Shown: one piece after another, positions 24,590-35,599 of the stretch
Position numbering within the stretch: the stretch's first letter is position 1
Layout: each line of letters begins with the position of its first letter
From: Portunus trituberculatus
Taxonomy: Eukaryota > Arthropoda > Malacostraca > Decapoda > Portunidae
Assembly (NCBI RefSeq): GCF_017591435.1
Contig: NC_059299.1
Span: 1,500,001-1,564,000, forward strand
DNA length: 64,000 bases
Direction of reading: 5' to 3'
Program-made: the position numbers and the translations under genes
Notes under the pieces: model-generated
What the model was told of the DNA's origin: nothing
The model's input: the letters and a program-made list of their open reading frames with translations, nothing else
The model's database searches: none

Positions 24590-24694
24590 CCATCAGTCAG
24601 TCAGTCAGTCAGTTAGCCAGTCAGTCAGTCAGTCAGTCAGTCAGTCAGCTCGTCGGTTCGTCAGTCAATCAGTCAGTCAGTTAGTCAGTCGGTT

Positions 24695-24725
<31 letters not shown>

Positions 24726-24763
24726 TAGTCAGTCGGTTCGTCAGTCAGTCAGTCAGTCAGTCC
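24590..24763. repeat. (AGTC)n with GTTCGTC interruptions
   Basis: CAGT units with a repeated AGTCAGTCGGTTCGTC block. It abuts FB-B. Confidence 0.93.
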
Positions 24764-25160
24764 TTCTCAGAAACGGTTTGCTCTCTCACCACGAGTGGTT
24801 TCCAAGGCCACAGGGATGACTACCGGGGTTTTCAAGAGCGTTTCGCCACTTAATAATGTAAAAATCTTGTCAGTCTGCTTCTAGAGCCGTAAAAAAAAAA
24901 AAAAAATATTTAGTGTAAATTTAGATAAAGCCTTTTGAAATATAGGGCACAGTGGAACAATGCGTGCTTTCGGGTGCGAGGGGTTTCCAAGCGCACGGGT
25001 TCGAATCCTGTCCACGGTTCGAGTGTAGGTTGGGTACTCGGGGCAACGGTTTCCTAGCGGGTGGGCTTTCAGATAGGAGATACCACAAAAAGTATCCCCT
25101 TTAGCCCAGAAATTCCCGTGTAAGTCAACATTGTATAAGGTGTTTGAGAATACGAGCTTA
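24763..25160 (+). mobile_element. FB-B split by SINE-1
   Basis: The left part, 24763-24943, runs from AGAAACGGTTTGCTCTCTCA to AAAGCCTTTTGAAATA. The right terminus, GTGTTTGAGAATACGAGC, lies after the SINE at 25140-25157. Confidence 0.78.
24944..25139 (+). mobile_element. SINE-1 nested inside an FB-B element
   Basis: Contains CACAGTGGAACAATGCGTGC, an intact B box (GGTTCGAATCC) and the full body ending ATTGTATAAG. The 5' GCCGTGGT is missing. FB-B sequence stops just before it and its terminal GTGTTTGAGAATACGAGC resumes after it. Confidence 0.85.
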
Positions 25161-25224
25161 AGATAATGTCTCATCGTTGTGAATTGTTGCAAACTTCACC
25201 GCGTCTCACACACAGCCTTTGTTT

Positions 25225-25399
25225 AATGTAACTAGAGACTGTGGTAATTGACAAGGTAAGATTAACAACGCTTAATCATCACGGGTGACGGACGAGGAGG
25301 GAGAGCAGAACATGTAACTGGAGACTGTGGTAATTGACAAGATAAGATTAACAACGCTTAATCATCACGGGTGACGGACGAGGAGGGAGAGCAGAACAT
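25225..25399. repeat. 87-bp tandem duplication
   Basis: ATGTAACTAGAGACTGTGG to GGGAGAGCAGAAC occurs twice, 25225-25311 and 25312-25399, nearly identical, so recent. Confidence 0.93.
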
Positions 25400-25899
25400 G
25401 ACCAGCCATACTGTATTGGTTCACATGCCCCTAACCTTTAGAGGATGTCAGGAATGAATTAGTCCTTTCTAGTTAGTTCCTATACACACGAGTGGCAGAG
25501 TTTTAATGCACCGAGGAAGGAAGAGAAAGACGAATTTGTACTGTACATGTCTTCTTGTATGAATTCCGTAGAAAACTCACTCTGGAAATCAAATGTTAAG
25601 TTTTTATAGTACTGTACCAACAATATATTTTTATCCTGGCTGCACTGTAGGGTGTTTATCCAGACTCCACTCCAGGAAAGCCAGATGTTTGCCAAGCTGG
25701 TGGAACAAATCGGCCTGTGACTCCAACACTACTGGAAAAGCCCCAGTGGCGTTCCTCAATGTTAAAATCGTCAAGTCTTTCACCAGCTCCATTCAGACGT
25801 AAAGAAAAGACAAATCCTCTTTCACACAGCGAGACTATACAGAATGCTTTTCACCACACTTAAAACTACTCGTCCTTTTCCCTATGCTCCACTGTAACT

Positions 25900-26300
25900 A
25901 TCAACAAGAGGAACGAAAGGCTATAATCGGCGTGGCATGGCGTAGAGTGGCGCGGCTGTGCTCCCCAGCGAGGCGCTACATAAACCAGAGATATTAGATA
26001 ATTGAAGAGACAAGCTGACTCTTACTGGTGACACACTTGACGGCCAGCCCTCACGCGGCCCCCCATCAGCCAATCACCAATCACCGCAGCCACACAATAC
26101 GCGTGGGCAACACTTTTATCCTCGCCACAATGGTTGGGCAGAATTGAAGCCTCCTCCTATCCAAGAATGAGGATTATTTTTACAGCATCGGTTCTTTTCC
26201 TTTACCCTCGCGACTGCTCCCATTTTTGAGGGCACGTCTATATTGGCGCCGCGGGGAGGGACCTGATAGCAACTACTTCTTTTCTTCCCCCTTCCCTTCT
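25900..26300. other. Repeat-free GC-richer stretch with paired CCAAT
   Basis: No microsatellite. CCAAT at about 26070 and 26077, CpG-rich patches (GGCGCCGCGGGGAGG near 26246). A regulatory role is possible but not shown. Confidence 0.25.
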
Positions 26301-26468
26301 TTCTTTTTAATCACTAGCGGCGGTGGTCCAGCTATTGTTTACGCCAGAGTCTAAAAATTTATTCTCGCAAAAATGAATACGGTTGAAACTGTACCCGTGA
26401 GTTGAAAAGAATATTGCCTGTTCGGTGTGCCTTTCTCAGTAATGGGGCGTATGAAGTGAGTGGTTACG

Positions 26469-26469
<1 letters not shown>

Positions 26470-26540
<71 letters not shown>

Positions 26541-26549
26541 TCACTCACT

Positions 26550-26583
<34 letters not shown>
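26470..26583. repeat. (CA)n(CTCA)n(CT)n compound
   Basis: CA to 26535, four TCAC units, then CT to 26583. Confidence 0.96.
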
Positions 26584-26589
<6 letters not shown>

Positions 26590-26991
26590 GCGAGTTTCTA
26601 GTATCTCTTACCAGGAAAAAAAGGAAAACACTTGAAATTCCATCAGTGAGTTATAAAAAGTTGCTCGTTGGTAGGATTCCCGGGACGAGAAAAGTTCATG
26701 TTTTTTTTTTCTTCGGCGGAGAAAGAAATGTATAGAGGCGTGTATTAAAAACAAACATATCAACAAAAACCCTCTTGCTGACAGTCCCACCCTTGTTTTT
26801 TGCCTCGTCTTTCCTCCTGCTGTTGTCTCCCCTTCCCGCCGCCAACTCCCTCTGCAAAGTTCTTTATGCCAACACAAGTGAGGGCGCCTATCCTTCTTTT
26901 CTGCAGGTGCGAGGGGACAGATGTAGTGAGTGTACGACCCACAAACCTGCTGACCTACTGACCTGGCAGCGCTTAAGTTAGGCTGATGAAA

Positions 26992-27182
26992 GGGCCGCAG
27001 TGGTACAGTGGAACAATGCGCGCTTTGGTATCCGATGGGTCTCCAAGCGCACGGGTTCGAGTCCTGGCCACGGTTCGGAGTGTAGGTAGGGCTTTCTTGC
27101 TCGGGGTAACGGTTCCCAAAAAGTTACCTCCATTAGCCCATTATTTCCCGTGAAAAGCCAATATGGTATAAAAAAAAACATG
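26992..27182 (+). mobile_element. SINE-1
   Basis: Complete 5' end GGCCGCAGTGGTACAGTGGA and B box GGTTCGAGTCC. An internal deletion removes the TAGCGGGTGGGCTTT block. The 3' end is ATGGTATAAA followed by A-rich sequence. Confidence 0.85.
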
Positions 27183-27224
27183 TATGAGGTCACTATTATT
27201 TACTATCAACCTTGCTTACACACA

Positions 27225-27318
27225 TACACCCACACACACACACACACACATACCCACACAGACACACACACACATACCCACACAGACACACACACACACA
27301 CAGACACAGAGACACAAA
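27225..27318. repeat. (CA)n with ATACCCACACAG blocks
   Basis: Interrupted CA array. One 30-bp segment is duplicated. Confidence 0.93.
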
Positions 27319-27494
27319 GAGAGAAGGGTTTAGGTGTATAACAAGCAGTATCCAAGAAAAGGGGAGTTCAAACCGATAACAGGAGCAAGAAGAATAGCAC
27401 AAGAGTGGCTTATCTTCAGAGGAAATGGAACAATTGCGTTCGTGTTTCAGGGAGAATTGAGAATGAAGATCTGGTCCGCTTATCACCCGGCGTC

Positions 27495-27731
27495 GGTTTG
27501 TTGTTGTTGTTGTTGTTGTTGTTGGTGTTGTTGGTGGTGGTGGTGGTGGTGCTATTGCTGTCACTATTTCTGTTCTTGTTATTAGTGGTGGTAGTGTTAT
27601 TGTTGTTGGTGATGAGACTTACTGTTGTTGTTTTTATTATTGTTATTGTTGTTTCATGTACGAGGAACAGAGAACGGCCAAGGGAAACAAAATTAAAAGT
27701 GAGTAAAATGCCTCCACTCGCTGTTGTTTTT

Positions 27732-27764
<33 letters not shown>

Positions 27765-27765
27765 A
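27495..27765. repeat. (GTT)n and (GGT)n
   Basis: GTT/GGT 27495-27552, mixed GTT/ATT to 27655, pure GTT 27722-27763. Confidence 0.93.
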
Positions 27766-28076
27766 ATTTCAGCTTTGGTGGAGACGAAACATTTGAGCAA
27801 AGCCTCCATTTCTGTGAATATTTTCAGCTCTCCTGCAATCTGTGCGCTTAATTACTTTAGACGAACAGAAATTAGAATCTTGGCTTGTCTCCTCCACGCG
27901 ATCTTATTAAACCAATTGAATCACCTCTCGTAGCTCAACAAATTATTCTCCCACTAATTACTTTCGACTTTCCCTCGTCCACAACACACCATAGTCTTCC
28001 CTCTCCCTTCCCCCCTCAACCCTTCCCTAGTCCCCTCACACATTAACCTACCCCGCTGCCTCGTCCGTCACAAGTC
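27765..28076. other. Unique DNA, nothing seen
   Basis: Pyrimidine-rich toward 28050. No frame with motifs. Confidence 0.5.
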
Positions 28077-28408
28077 CGTGTTTTGAAACGCTTTGCTCTC
28101 TCACTACGACTATTTTCCAAGGATACAAAGATGACTAGCGTGGTTTTCAAGTGTGTTTCTCCAGTTAATGGTGTAAAAATCTTGTCATTGCCTTTAGAAC
28201 CTTAAAAACACCTTAAAAATCGCTCTTCTCTCACAGCATGACTATTTTCCAAGGATACAGAGATGATTAACGTGGTTTTCAAGTGTTTCTCCAGTTAATA
28301 GTGTAAAAATCTTGTCACTCTGCCTTTAGAACCTTAAAAACACCTATACTTTAATAAAGCTTTTTGAAATCGTAGAGGTGAAGCGCATAGGTGTTTCAGA
28401 ATACGAGC
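28077..28408 (+). mobile_element. FB-B, partial tandem duplicate
   Basis: Two left halves in a row (28077-28222 and 28223 onward), both with GGTTTTCAAGTGT and AAAAATCTTGTCA. The second continues to the right terminus AGGTGTTTCAGAATACGAGC. Confidence 0.78.
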
Positions 28409-28754
28409 CACGGTGTTCTAATTTCATATACAACAGCTGTTCTATTTAGCTCTCCCTTCACTCCAGGAAACAATAATGAATAATGTAACACAGACACCAA
28501 CACTGGAAACTAACAAAGCAATACAGGAAACCAACACAGCACACCAACACAGCAGACCAAAAGGACAAAAGGAACACAAACTGATAAATGGATACAATGG
28601 AAAAATAACATAGAAATGGATGAATAAAATGATAAAAGGCAAATAAATGGATGAAGAAAATGGAACGGGGAGTTTAAGATTACTTATTATTAAAGGATTG
28701 AATAAGATTGATGAGTGAAATTGTAGAGTAGTAGATTAATGTTGCGTAAGAGGT
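28409..28754. other. A-rich unique DNA, nothing seen
   Basis: Contains diverged CAACACAGCA repeats near 28530. Confidence 0.5.
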
Positions 28755-29091
28755 GGAGGTGGTGGTGGTGGTGGTGGTGGTGGTGGTGGCAAAGCAAATA
28801 TATAAATAAAATGGAAAGGGAGTTTAAGATTATAATCAAAGGATTGAATAAGGTTGACGAGTGAGAAGTTATGTAGCAGTAGATGAAGAAATTTGACCCA
28901 ATCTTCTGGATCTTTTGACCTTTAAGGGAACTGGCATTCAAGTAGGCCTTTTTTTTTTTATCTTTTGTTGCTCTTGACCGGTTTCCCTTCCTACATAAAA
29001 AAAAAAAAAAATGTGATAGAGGTGGTGGTGGTGGTGGTGGTGGTGGTGGCCCTCCTGTATAAAAAGAAAAAAAAAAGAATATGGCGTTGAG

Positions 29092-29171
<80 letters not shown>

Positions 29172-29172
29172 G
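28755..29172. repeat. (GGT)n and (GTA)n tracts
   Basis: GGT 28755-28789 and 29021-29050, GTA 29090-29160, GGT to 29172. The 28755 and 29021 tracts lie in duplicated contexts (AAATGGAAAGGGAGTTTAAG at 28808 recalls 28661). Confidence 0.9.
28905..29011 (-). repeat. DR-C copy
   Basis: CTTTAAGGGAACTGGCATTC, then the GGCCT T-run and TTGCTCTTGACCGGTTTCCC: the reverse complement of the 57 kb copy. Confidence 0.75.
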
Positions 29173-29401
29173 GAGTATCATAAGCACACGCAACATTAAC
29201 AACACATCACTTCCTATGAATCCCTCGGGGTAGCGCCGCCTCGGGGACACAGAGGCGCGTTGGGAGTGAATACATTAACGCCTTTCTATGGTGTCGCTTT
29301 TTAAACACGGGAAAAAACATCGCTGCCTTGTTAGCTAACTCAATATGCTCGTGAGCCTTATCCAGAAATCCAGCCTTCCCTCGCTGTGTTAGGGTTACAG
29401 A

Positions 29402-29467
29402 CAGTAGTAGTAGTAGTAGTAGTAGTAGTAGTTGGTGGTGGTGGTGGTGGTAGAAATAGTGGTGGTG

Positions 29468-29523
<56 letters not shown>

Positions 29524-29672
29524 ATGGTTGGAATAATAGTGCTTGTAGTAGTAGTATTAGTGCTGGTGGTAAGAGTAGTAGTGGTAGTAGTGGTAGGAAT
29601 GGTGGTGGTAGTAATAGCAGTAATAATAGTAATAGTAATCGCAGCCGTAGTAGTAGCAGTAGTAATAGTAAA
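29402..29672. repeat. (GTA)n/(GGT)n array
   Basis: GTA 29402-29430, GGT, GTA 29468-29520, then a degenerate mixture. Confidence 0.94.
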
Positions 29673-30044
29673 ACAGCCATCAACGCTTAACCATTCAACA
29701 AGCCTAAACTAAAAGACAGACACACCAGACACAAGGTGAAGTATAAGTAGCCGTGTATGCCTCGTTCCCTCGTGGGTTGCTGCACCTCGCCACCAGTCCT
29801 GCCTCCTCATTAGCGCTCAAACACTCTTGCATCGTGCTAGCCTAAAGTTACACCATTAGCGAACCAGCGACTCATCATTATAGACACACTGCACACGCTA
29901 ACACGGCACACATTACCTGTCAGCCGTCACACCTACGGCAATATTACCATACGTACTTTAAGAATGCCAATTAACAACGAGGAATAGATAAAAGCCATAT
30001 GATTTTAAAGAACGAAAAAAAAAAAGATTCAGAAACATTTATTG
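29673..30044. other. Unique DNA, no gene seen
   Basis: Moderate GC, no motifs recognised. Confidence 0.5.
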
Positions 30045-30079
30045 ATCTTTAAGGAAACTGACAATCAAGAGGGCCTTTT
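30045..30079 (-). repeat. DR-C fragment cut by MITE-A
   Basis: CTTTAAGGAAACTGACAATC AAGAGGGCC is the DR-C end. The match stops at the MITE-A boundary. Confidence 0.55.
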
Positions 30080-30081
30080 CT

Positions 30082-30300
30082 TCAACCCCTTCAGTACAAT
30101 GACGCGGTTCTATATTCATTCTGCTTACTGTTTAGTGATTTTATACAGCTTCAGAAACTTATGTGGTGGGATTGAAAGAGTGAAGACTGTGGCCATCCAT
30201 CTTTTCACCTCCATAGACCCTACTTAATGTAAATAAATTGTTCTACGTAATTACACCTAAATCTCGTGGTTAAAATGCATCTCAGTACTAAAGAGGTTAA
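30082..30300 (-). mobile_element. MITE-A
   Basis: Complete, TCAA at the left and TTAA at the right. It lies directly against a DR-C fragment (30045-30079), so it probably inserted there. Confidence 0.87.
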
Positions 30301-30339
30301 AGGTACAAGAAATTAAAAAACTGTGCTCGTAAAAAAATA

Positions 30340-30341
30340 AC

Positions 30342-30403
<62 letters not shown>

Positions 30404-30465
30404 TAATAAAATGGCTTCATGCACACAGACACCAAAATCACCACCACCACCACCACCACCATGTC
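30340..30465. repeat. (AAT)n and (CCA)n
   Basis: AAT 30340-30410, CCA 30438-30461. Confidence 0.95.
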
Positions 30466-30736
30466 TATCGTTTTCCTATTCACCGCATCTCCTGCTTCTC
30501 TTGAACTCGGGGGAAAAAAAAGCACTCGGGAAGGAATACAAGATCATACTCCCAATCACCGGCCAAGTGTTTCTTCTGGCGCGGAAAATGAAAACAAGGG
30601 ACAGCGCTTCTCTTCCCTCCCGTCAGCCCATCACCGCCAGCCCTCCGTCCCCAGCCCGCAGTGTTGTCTCTCCAATGGATCTGTTGTCGAGACGCGCTTC
30701 AAGTCTCGCGGTGTTTCGAAACATTTGGAGCTTATC

Positions 30737-30743
<7 letters not shown>

Positions 30744-30776
<33 letters not shown>
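30744..30776. repeat. (GA)n
   Basis: Short pure tract. Confidence 0.95.
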
Positions 30777-30779
<3 letters not shown>

Positions 30780-31181
30780 CATTTTTTTCGTTCATCAAGT
30801 CTCGCCACACGGTAAAAGGTAAAAAAAAAAAATCATGACAACACACGATCTCACAGAACAGAGCCACAGGGACGCTTGGGTTTAGGGAATCAAATACCAC
30901 TTGTAATGAGTTCCAATCCCACCGTGTAGGATCTGAAGCCAACAGCGTATCAGTGCAGGAAAATTGAGTTGCTCTGGGGAATTAGTGGTGCCACCTAGCG
31001 AGAGCACGAGGCAGCGGGGCAATAAGCAAGCAAGCAAGCTGTGTGTTGGCTTTGCAGAGGGTCACGTGCCTTGGTAATTGGAGCATAAACCCGCGCATGT
31101 AAGGCCGTGCTGTGATATTGAATCCTGAACTCCCTCGGGTCACTGAACCTTGTACTGTTTAGCTACGTTCGGGCTCTTTAT
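30777..31181. other. Unique DNA
   Basis: Holds a GCCACCTAGCG motif at about 30990 and a GCAAGCAAGCAAGC micro-repeat. No gene. Confidence 0.5.
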
Positions 31182-31319
31182 TTAACCCCTTCAGTACAGG
31201 GTCGCATTTCTACCATGAGTTTTCGGTGCGATTAGACGATTTCATTTACATTAGGAAGAGCTTATGGAGGTCAGAAGATTAACAGCCAGAGTCTTCAATA
31301 TTTTAATCCCTACATAACA
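31182..31319 (+). mobile_element. MITE-A, right end missing
   Basis: First two thirds of an element, ending in the CTACATAACA region exactly where the next copy's TTAA begins. Confidence 0.85.
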
Positions 31320-31531
31320 TTAACCCCTTCAATACTAAGACGCATTTTTACCTTGAGTTTGGCTATGATTAGATGATTTTATTGACATTAGGAAGAGTTT
31401 ATGGAGGTCAGAAGATTAACAGCCAGAGTCTTCACTATTTCAACCCCCACTTAAGTTTCTAAAGTTGTATAAAATCACCATATACTGAGGAGAATGAATA
31501 TGAAAACGTGTCATGGTACGGAAGAGGCTGA
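31320..31531 (+). mobile_element. MITE-A
   Basis: Complete, in the same orientation as the partial copy it abuts. The right site is decayed to CTGA. Confidence 0.88.
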
Positions 31532-31649
31532 ATATTACACACGTTGGTAGTAAAATATTGTAAATTGTTAAGCTGAAGGAATAATTGTCGATCGTCAATG
31601 TCATTTATTTTGAAGCTCGCGCACAGAATCACGGGGATGAAAGAGCTTT

Positions 31650-31819
31650 GTGGTGGTGGTAGCGGTGATGGCGGTGGTGGTAGTGGTGGTGGTGGTAAGC
31701 TTTTCTCTCTAATTATCATTTCTTTGTTAATTCTTCATTTCCGTTCACATATTTGCTCATTAGGGAGAGACTACTTGGCTTTATATCTATTACATGCTTT
31801 TTACAACAACAACAACAAC

Positions 31820-31862
<43 letters not shown>
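31650..31862. repeat. (GGT)n and (AAC)n(AAT)n
   Basis: GGT 31650-31696, AAC then AAT 31803-31862. Confidence 0.93.
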
Positions 31863-31864
<2 letters not shown>

Positions 31865-32098
31865 GATGTACAGTAAGAACACTAGTCAGGTACACCAAAT
31901 AAGTGCTCACGTTCTAATTAGTAGCGTACGTTGTGGTTACTATAATGAACGAAAGCAAGTCATTAGCAACATTTTCTTTACGTAGGACATCAAAGCCGGA
32001 GGAGAAGCGACATTCCCGAGAGGAGAACAAGGCAGGTAATTGGCAACAGGGACTCGAATAAAAGCTCTAGGAGGACTCGAGCGTTCGGATCATCAAAT

Positions 32099-32310
32099 TT
32101 AATCCCTTCAGTACTGAGGCGTCTTTTTATCATGAATCTTTGGTGTAATCAGGCGATATTATTTACATTAAGGAGGGTCTGTGGAGGTTAAAAGATTAAT
32201 GGTCAGAGTCTTCACGATTTTGACCCCACATAAGTTTCTGAAAATGTATAAAATCACCAAATAGTAGCCAGAAAAAATATGAAAACGTGTCATTGTACTT
32301 TAGTGTGTAA
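32099..32310 (+). mobile_element. MITE-A, first of a dimer
   Basis: Diverged complete copy. Its right-hand site (GTAA, 32307-32310) is also the left-hand site of the next copy. Confidence 0.85.
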
Positions 32311-32515
32311 ACCCCTTCAATACTGGGACACATTTTTACCTTGATTTTTGGGTATGATTAAACGACTTTATTTACATTAGGAAGAGTCTATGGAGGTTAA
32401 AAAAAATAATGGTCAGAGTCTTTACTATTCTAATCCCAACATATATTTCTAAAAGCTGTGTAAAATCAAACAGTAGCCAGAATAGAGAAACACAGCATGG
32501 TACTGAAGAGATTAA
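32307..32515 (+). mobile_element. MITE-A, second of a dimer
   Basis: Complete copy head-to-tail with the preceding one. TTAA at the right, with an A-run in the middle. Confidence 0.87.
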
Positions 32516-32700
32516 TATTTATTGAGCTTCATTTACTTCTGCTTCATTCCCGGTGTACTCATTGGTGGCTGTAACGAAGATTTGTGCTCTCTGATTCCCG
32601 ATGCACAAATGGCTTGGCTAAACAATGTGGCAGTTTGTGTGAATTATTGCTGTTGTCTGATTCATAACTTCATTAAATTCTCGGACAGGGAGTTGAAATG

Positions 32701-32779
<79 letters not shown>
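32701..32779. repeat. (GT)n
   Basis: 79 bp pure. Confidence 0.98.
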
Positions 32780-32781
<2 letters not shown>

Positions 32782-32839
32782 AGTTGAATATACGTTTCAC
32801 ACACGTATAAATATTTAGCATGAAAATTCTGCGAGATAC

Positions 32840-32867
32840 GAGGTCAGGTCAGGTGAGGTCAGGTCAG
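32840..32867. repeat. (AGGTC)n pentanucleotide
   Basis: Five units, incidentally generating AGGTCA nuclear-receptor half sites. Confidence 0.85.
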
Positions 32868-33204
32868 CACGGCACGAGGACACAACAGGCATTATAAAGT
32901 CTCGTATTATAGTGAAGCACAGTCCTCGCTACGTTGTCTCATGAATTTCACAGCACGTTTCACCTTTCCCTCCTCCCACCGTCCTGGAAGTAGCGTGGGA
33001 AGGGAGCTGGGAAGAGGTGGGCAGGAGGGATTGACCGTTATATTTCTAAAGAGCGCATTTCATCTCGCCTCGCCTGCTGGGGGAGGAGCGACCATGAACA
33101 CTGAATTAAACACGAAACGACTAAAGTATTCTGAATAACACGAACAGCTGTGAAGATGTGGGATGTTATGAATATAATATTGCTTTTGTACCCACTCCAT
33201 CATA

Positions 33205-33207
<3 letters not shown>
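32868..33207. other. Unique DNA, no gene seen
   Basis: GC-rich patch at 32970-33095 without recognisable coding. Confidence 0.5.

Positions 33208-33269
<62 letters not shown>
33208..33269. repeat. (GT)n at LINE-1 3' end
   Basis: Directly abuts the LINE-1 3' UTR, whose minus strand runs into (CA)n. Confidence 0.97.
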
Positions 33270-33274
<5 letters not shown>

Positions 33275-33965
33275 GGAACACCGACCAAGGGGGGGAAAAA
33301 AAAGTTGAAAAAAAGGTCCACTGAGGTACCTGTCCCTATAGAAGTTACATAGAAATACACTCGTAAGGGACTCCGAGGATAAGAACAGAAGAAAAGAGGG
33401 AAGCTGCAAGAGGCCGCCAGACCTACACGAGGCAGTCCTAGTGTGCTTAAGCTACCTAATTCCATCTATCATCCCCATCCATGAACTTATCTAAGCTTCT
33501 TTTAAAGCTCCCTATTGACTCAGCCCTGACTACATGACCACTGAGACCGTTCCACTCATTAACCACTCTGTTGGAAAACCAGTTTCTTCCCATTTCTTTC
33601 CTAAACCTGAATTTTTCATGTTTAAACCCATTATTTCTGGTTCTGTCCCCGCTACTGATCCTAAAAACTACATTCATGTCCCCTTTGTTAAAACCCTTAT
33701 ACCACTTAAATACTTCTATCAGGTCTCCTCTTAACCTACGTCTTTCTAAGGAATGCAGATTGAGTTTTTTTCAGTCTCTCTTCATAGGGAATATCCCTCA
33801 TTCCTCATTCCCTGTATCTCTTTAAGTCATCCTCCTTTGCATTGACTCCAACAGACTCCAAGATGTGGCCTGACCAGCGCCAAGTATATATAATTTCAGT
33901 ATTGCTTCAAGACTCCTGCTTTTAACACTTTTAAAAATGAATTCCAATGCTCTAATCGCCTTATT
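33270..33965 (-). pseudogene. LINE-1: non-LTR retrotransposon 3' fragment
   Basis: The minus strand carries a decayed reverse transcriptase C-terminus: LKLYILGAG-like sequence, then LHSLERRRLRGDLIEVFKW, SSGDRTRNNGFKHEKFRF, NWFSNRVVNEWNGLSGHV and SFKRSLDKFMDGDDRWN, with a stop at about 33456. Frames are broken around 33780-33880. A 3' UTR of about 190 bp follows and abuts a (CA)n tract (plus-strand GT at 33208-33269). The motif order is that of CR1/Jockey-like LINEs. The 5' end meets an inverted partner at 33966. Confidence 0.85.
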
Positions 33966-33982
33966 TCTGGATTCCTGACCTC

Positions 33983-34085
33983 AATAAAGCGAATAGAGTG
34001 TTGGGATTCATTTTTAGAAGTGTTAAAAGCAGGAGTTCCGAAGTAATACTAAAACTAGACTTGGCGCTGGTGGATGCTGTGCGAG
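33983..34085 (+). pseudogene. LINE-1 fragment in inverted orientation
   Basis: Encodes RVLGFIFRSVKSRSSEVI and LKLDLALVDA on the plus strand. This is the same reverse transcriptase segment as the minus-strand copy at 33873-33965. The two arms are a diverged inverted repeat with a spacer of about 17 bp. A poly-T run follows at 34086. Confidence 0.8.
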
Positions 34086-34161
34086 TTTTTTTTTTTTTGT
34101 CAATTCTAAACGATGTATAAAAATGTATGTGTGGATAGATGCATGTAGTTTTGTGCGAAGG

Positions 34162-34297
<136 letters not shown>

Positions 34298-34558
34298 CTA
34301 TTAGCGACGTACAGGAAGCAAAACACCACACGAAACTTAATGAACACAGACTGAGTGGCTAACATACACTCGCTTTTTACGGCTTACTGTTTTATGCAGC
34401 GCTACTAAACAAATCAGTATTCGCAATTAAATCAATCTGTATTCGCAATTCAAATCAGTCAGTTATTCGTAATTAAACTAACGCGCCCGCCATTCGCTTA
34501 CAAGGATTACACTATCACGAAAAATTAAGGCAACTCGCCAAATAACACATAGGCAAAT

Positions 34559-34773
34559 TTAATCCCTTCAGTACCAGGACACGTTCCACATATTCATTCT
34601 GCTTACTATTTGGTGATTTTATGCAGTTTCAGAAACTCATGTGAGGGATTAGAATAGTGAAGACTGTAGCCATTAATCTTCTGACCTCCATAGATCCTTC
34701 CTAATGTCAATAAAATGGTCTAATCGTACACAAATCTCAAGGTAAAAATGTATCCCAGTATTGAAGGACTTAA
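34559..34773 (-). mobile_element. MITE-A
   Basis: Complete, TTAA at both ends. Confidence 0.9.
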
Positions 34774-35008
34774 AGACATTGTTACCTAATAGAATAAACC
34801 AAAACATTCATACCCCCCTATTTAACACACAAACATCACGGCCAGACAACACATTCCACATTCTTAAAAAAAAAAACAAAGATGGAAACAGATTAACTCA
34901 GCAAGCGAAAACGGCAAATAGAAACACTAATTAAAACACAAACTTTCATAACACACACGGCAACTCAACACACTTAAAAGCACACTTATTAACCTTCAAA
35001 ACCTGGAA

Positions 35009-35009
<1 letters not shown>
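34774..35009. other. A-rich unique DNA, nothing seen
   Basis: No feature recognised. Confidence 0.5.

Positions 35010-35075
<66 letters not shown>
35010..35075. repeat. (CA)n
   Basis: Pure tract. Confidence 0.97.
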
Positions 35076-35078
<3 letters not shown>

Positions 35079-35199
35079 CAAGGCTAAGAATACAAGGAAG
35101 ACAGACCAACCTGATTTCTACCCAGACAAAACTATCTAAACGCAACACAGAACTTGAGAATTACTAAGCATTTTTACGTGAAAAACAACAGAATACCGA

Positions 35200-35417
<218 letters not shown>

Positions 35418-35534
35418 ACACACTCACAAAAAAAGAAAATAAATAAAAAATTCAGAACATCAAACCTGTCACGGGGAATGAAAATCTATACTAGCAATCC
35501 TTCTTTGGCGTCTGTGGCGTGGGAGGGGAGTGTC

Positions 35535-35562
35535 AGAGGAGGAGGAGGAGGAGGAGGAGGAG
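35535..35562. repeat. (GGA)n
   Basis: Nine units. Confidence 0.95.
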
Positions 35563-35599
35563 GTGCTAGTCCCAGGAGGCGTGTGAAGGTAAGAACTTA

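Noticed and set aside
25593..25802. 69-codon plus-strand frame in repeat-free DNA
   Set aside because: No homologous motif recognised and no clear splice context.
29207..29400. Minus-strand open stretch ending ALPRGIHRK
   Set aside because: About 60 codons of plausible composition but no recognisable family, and it runs into GTA repeat. Not enough for a gene call.
32840..32867. Ecdysone receptor response element
   Set aside because: AGGTCA half sites arise from a pentanucleotide repeat and are not in a canonical inverted arrangement.
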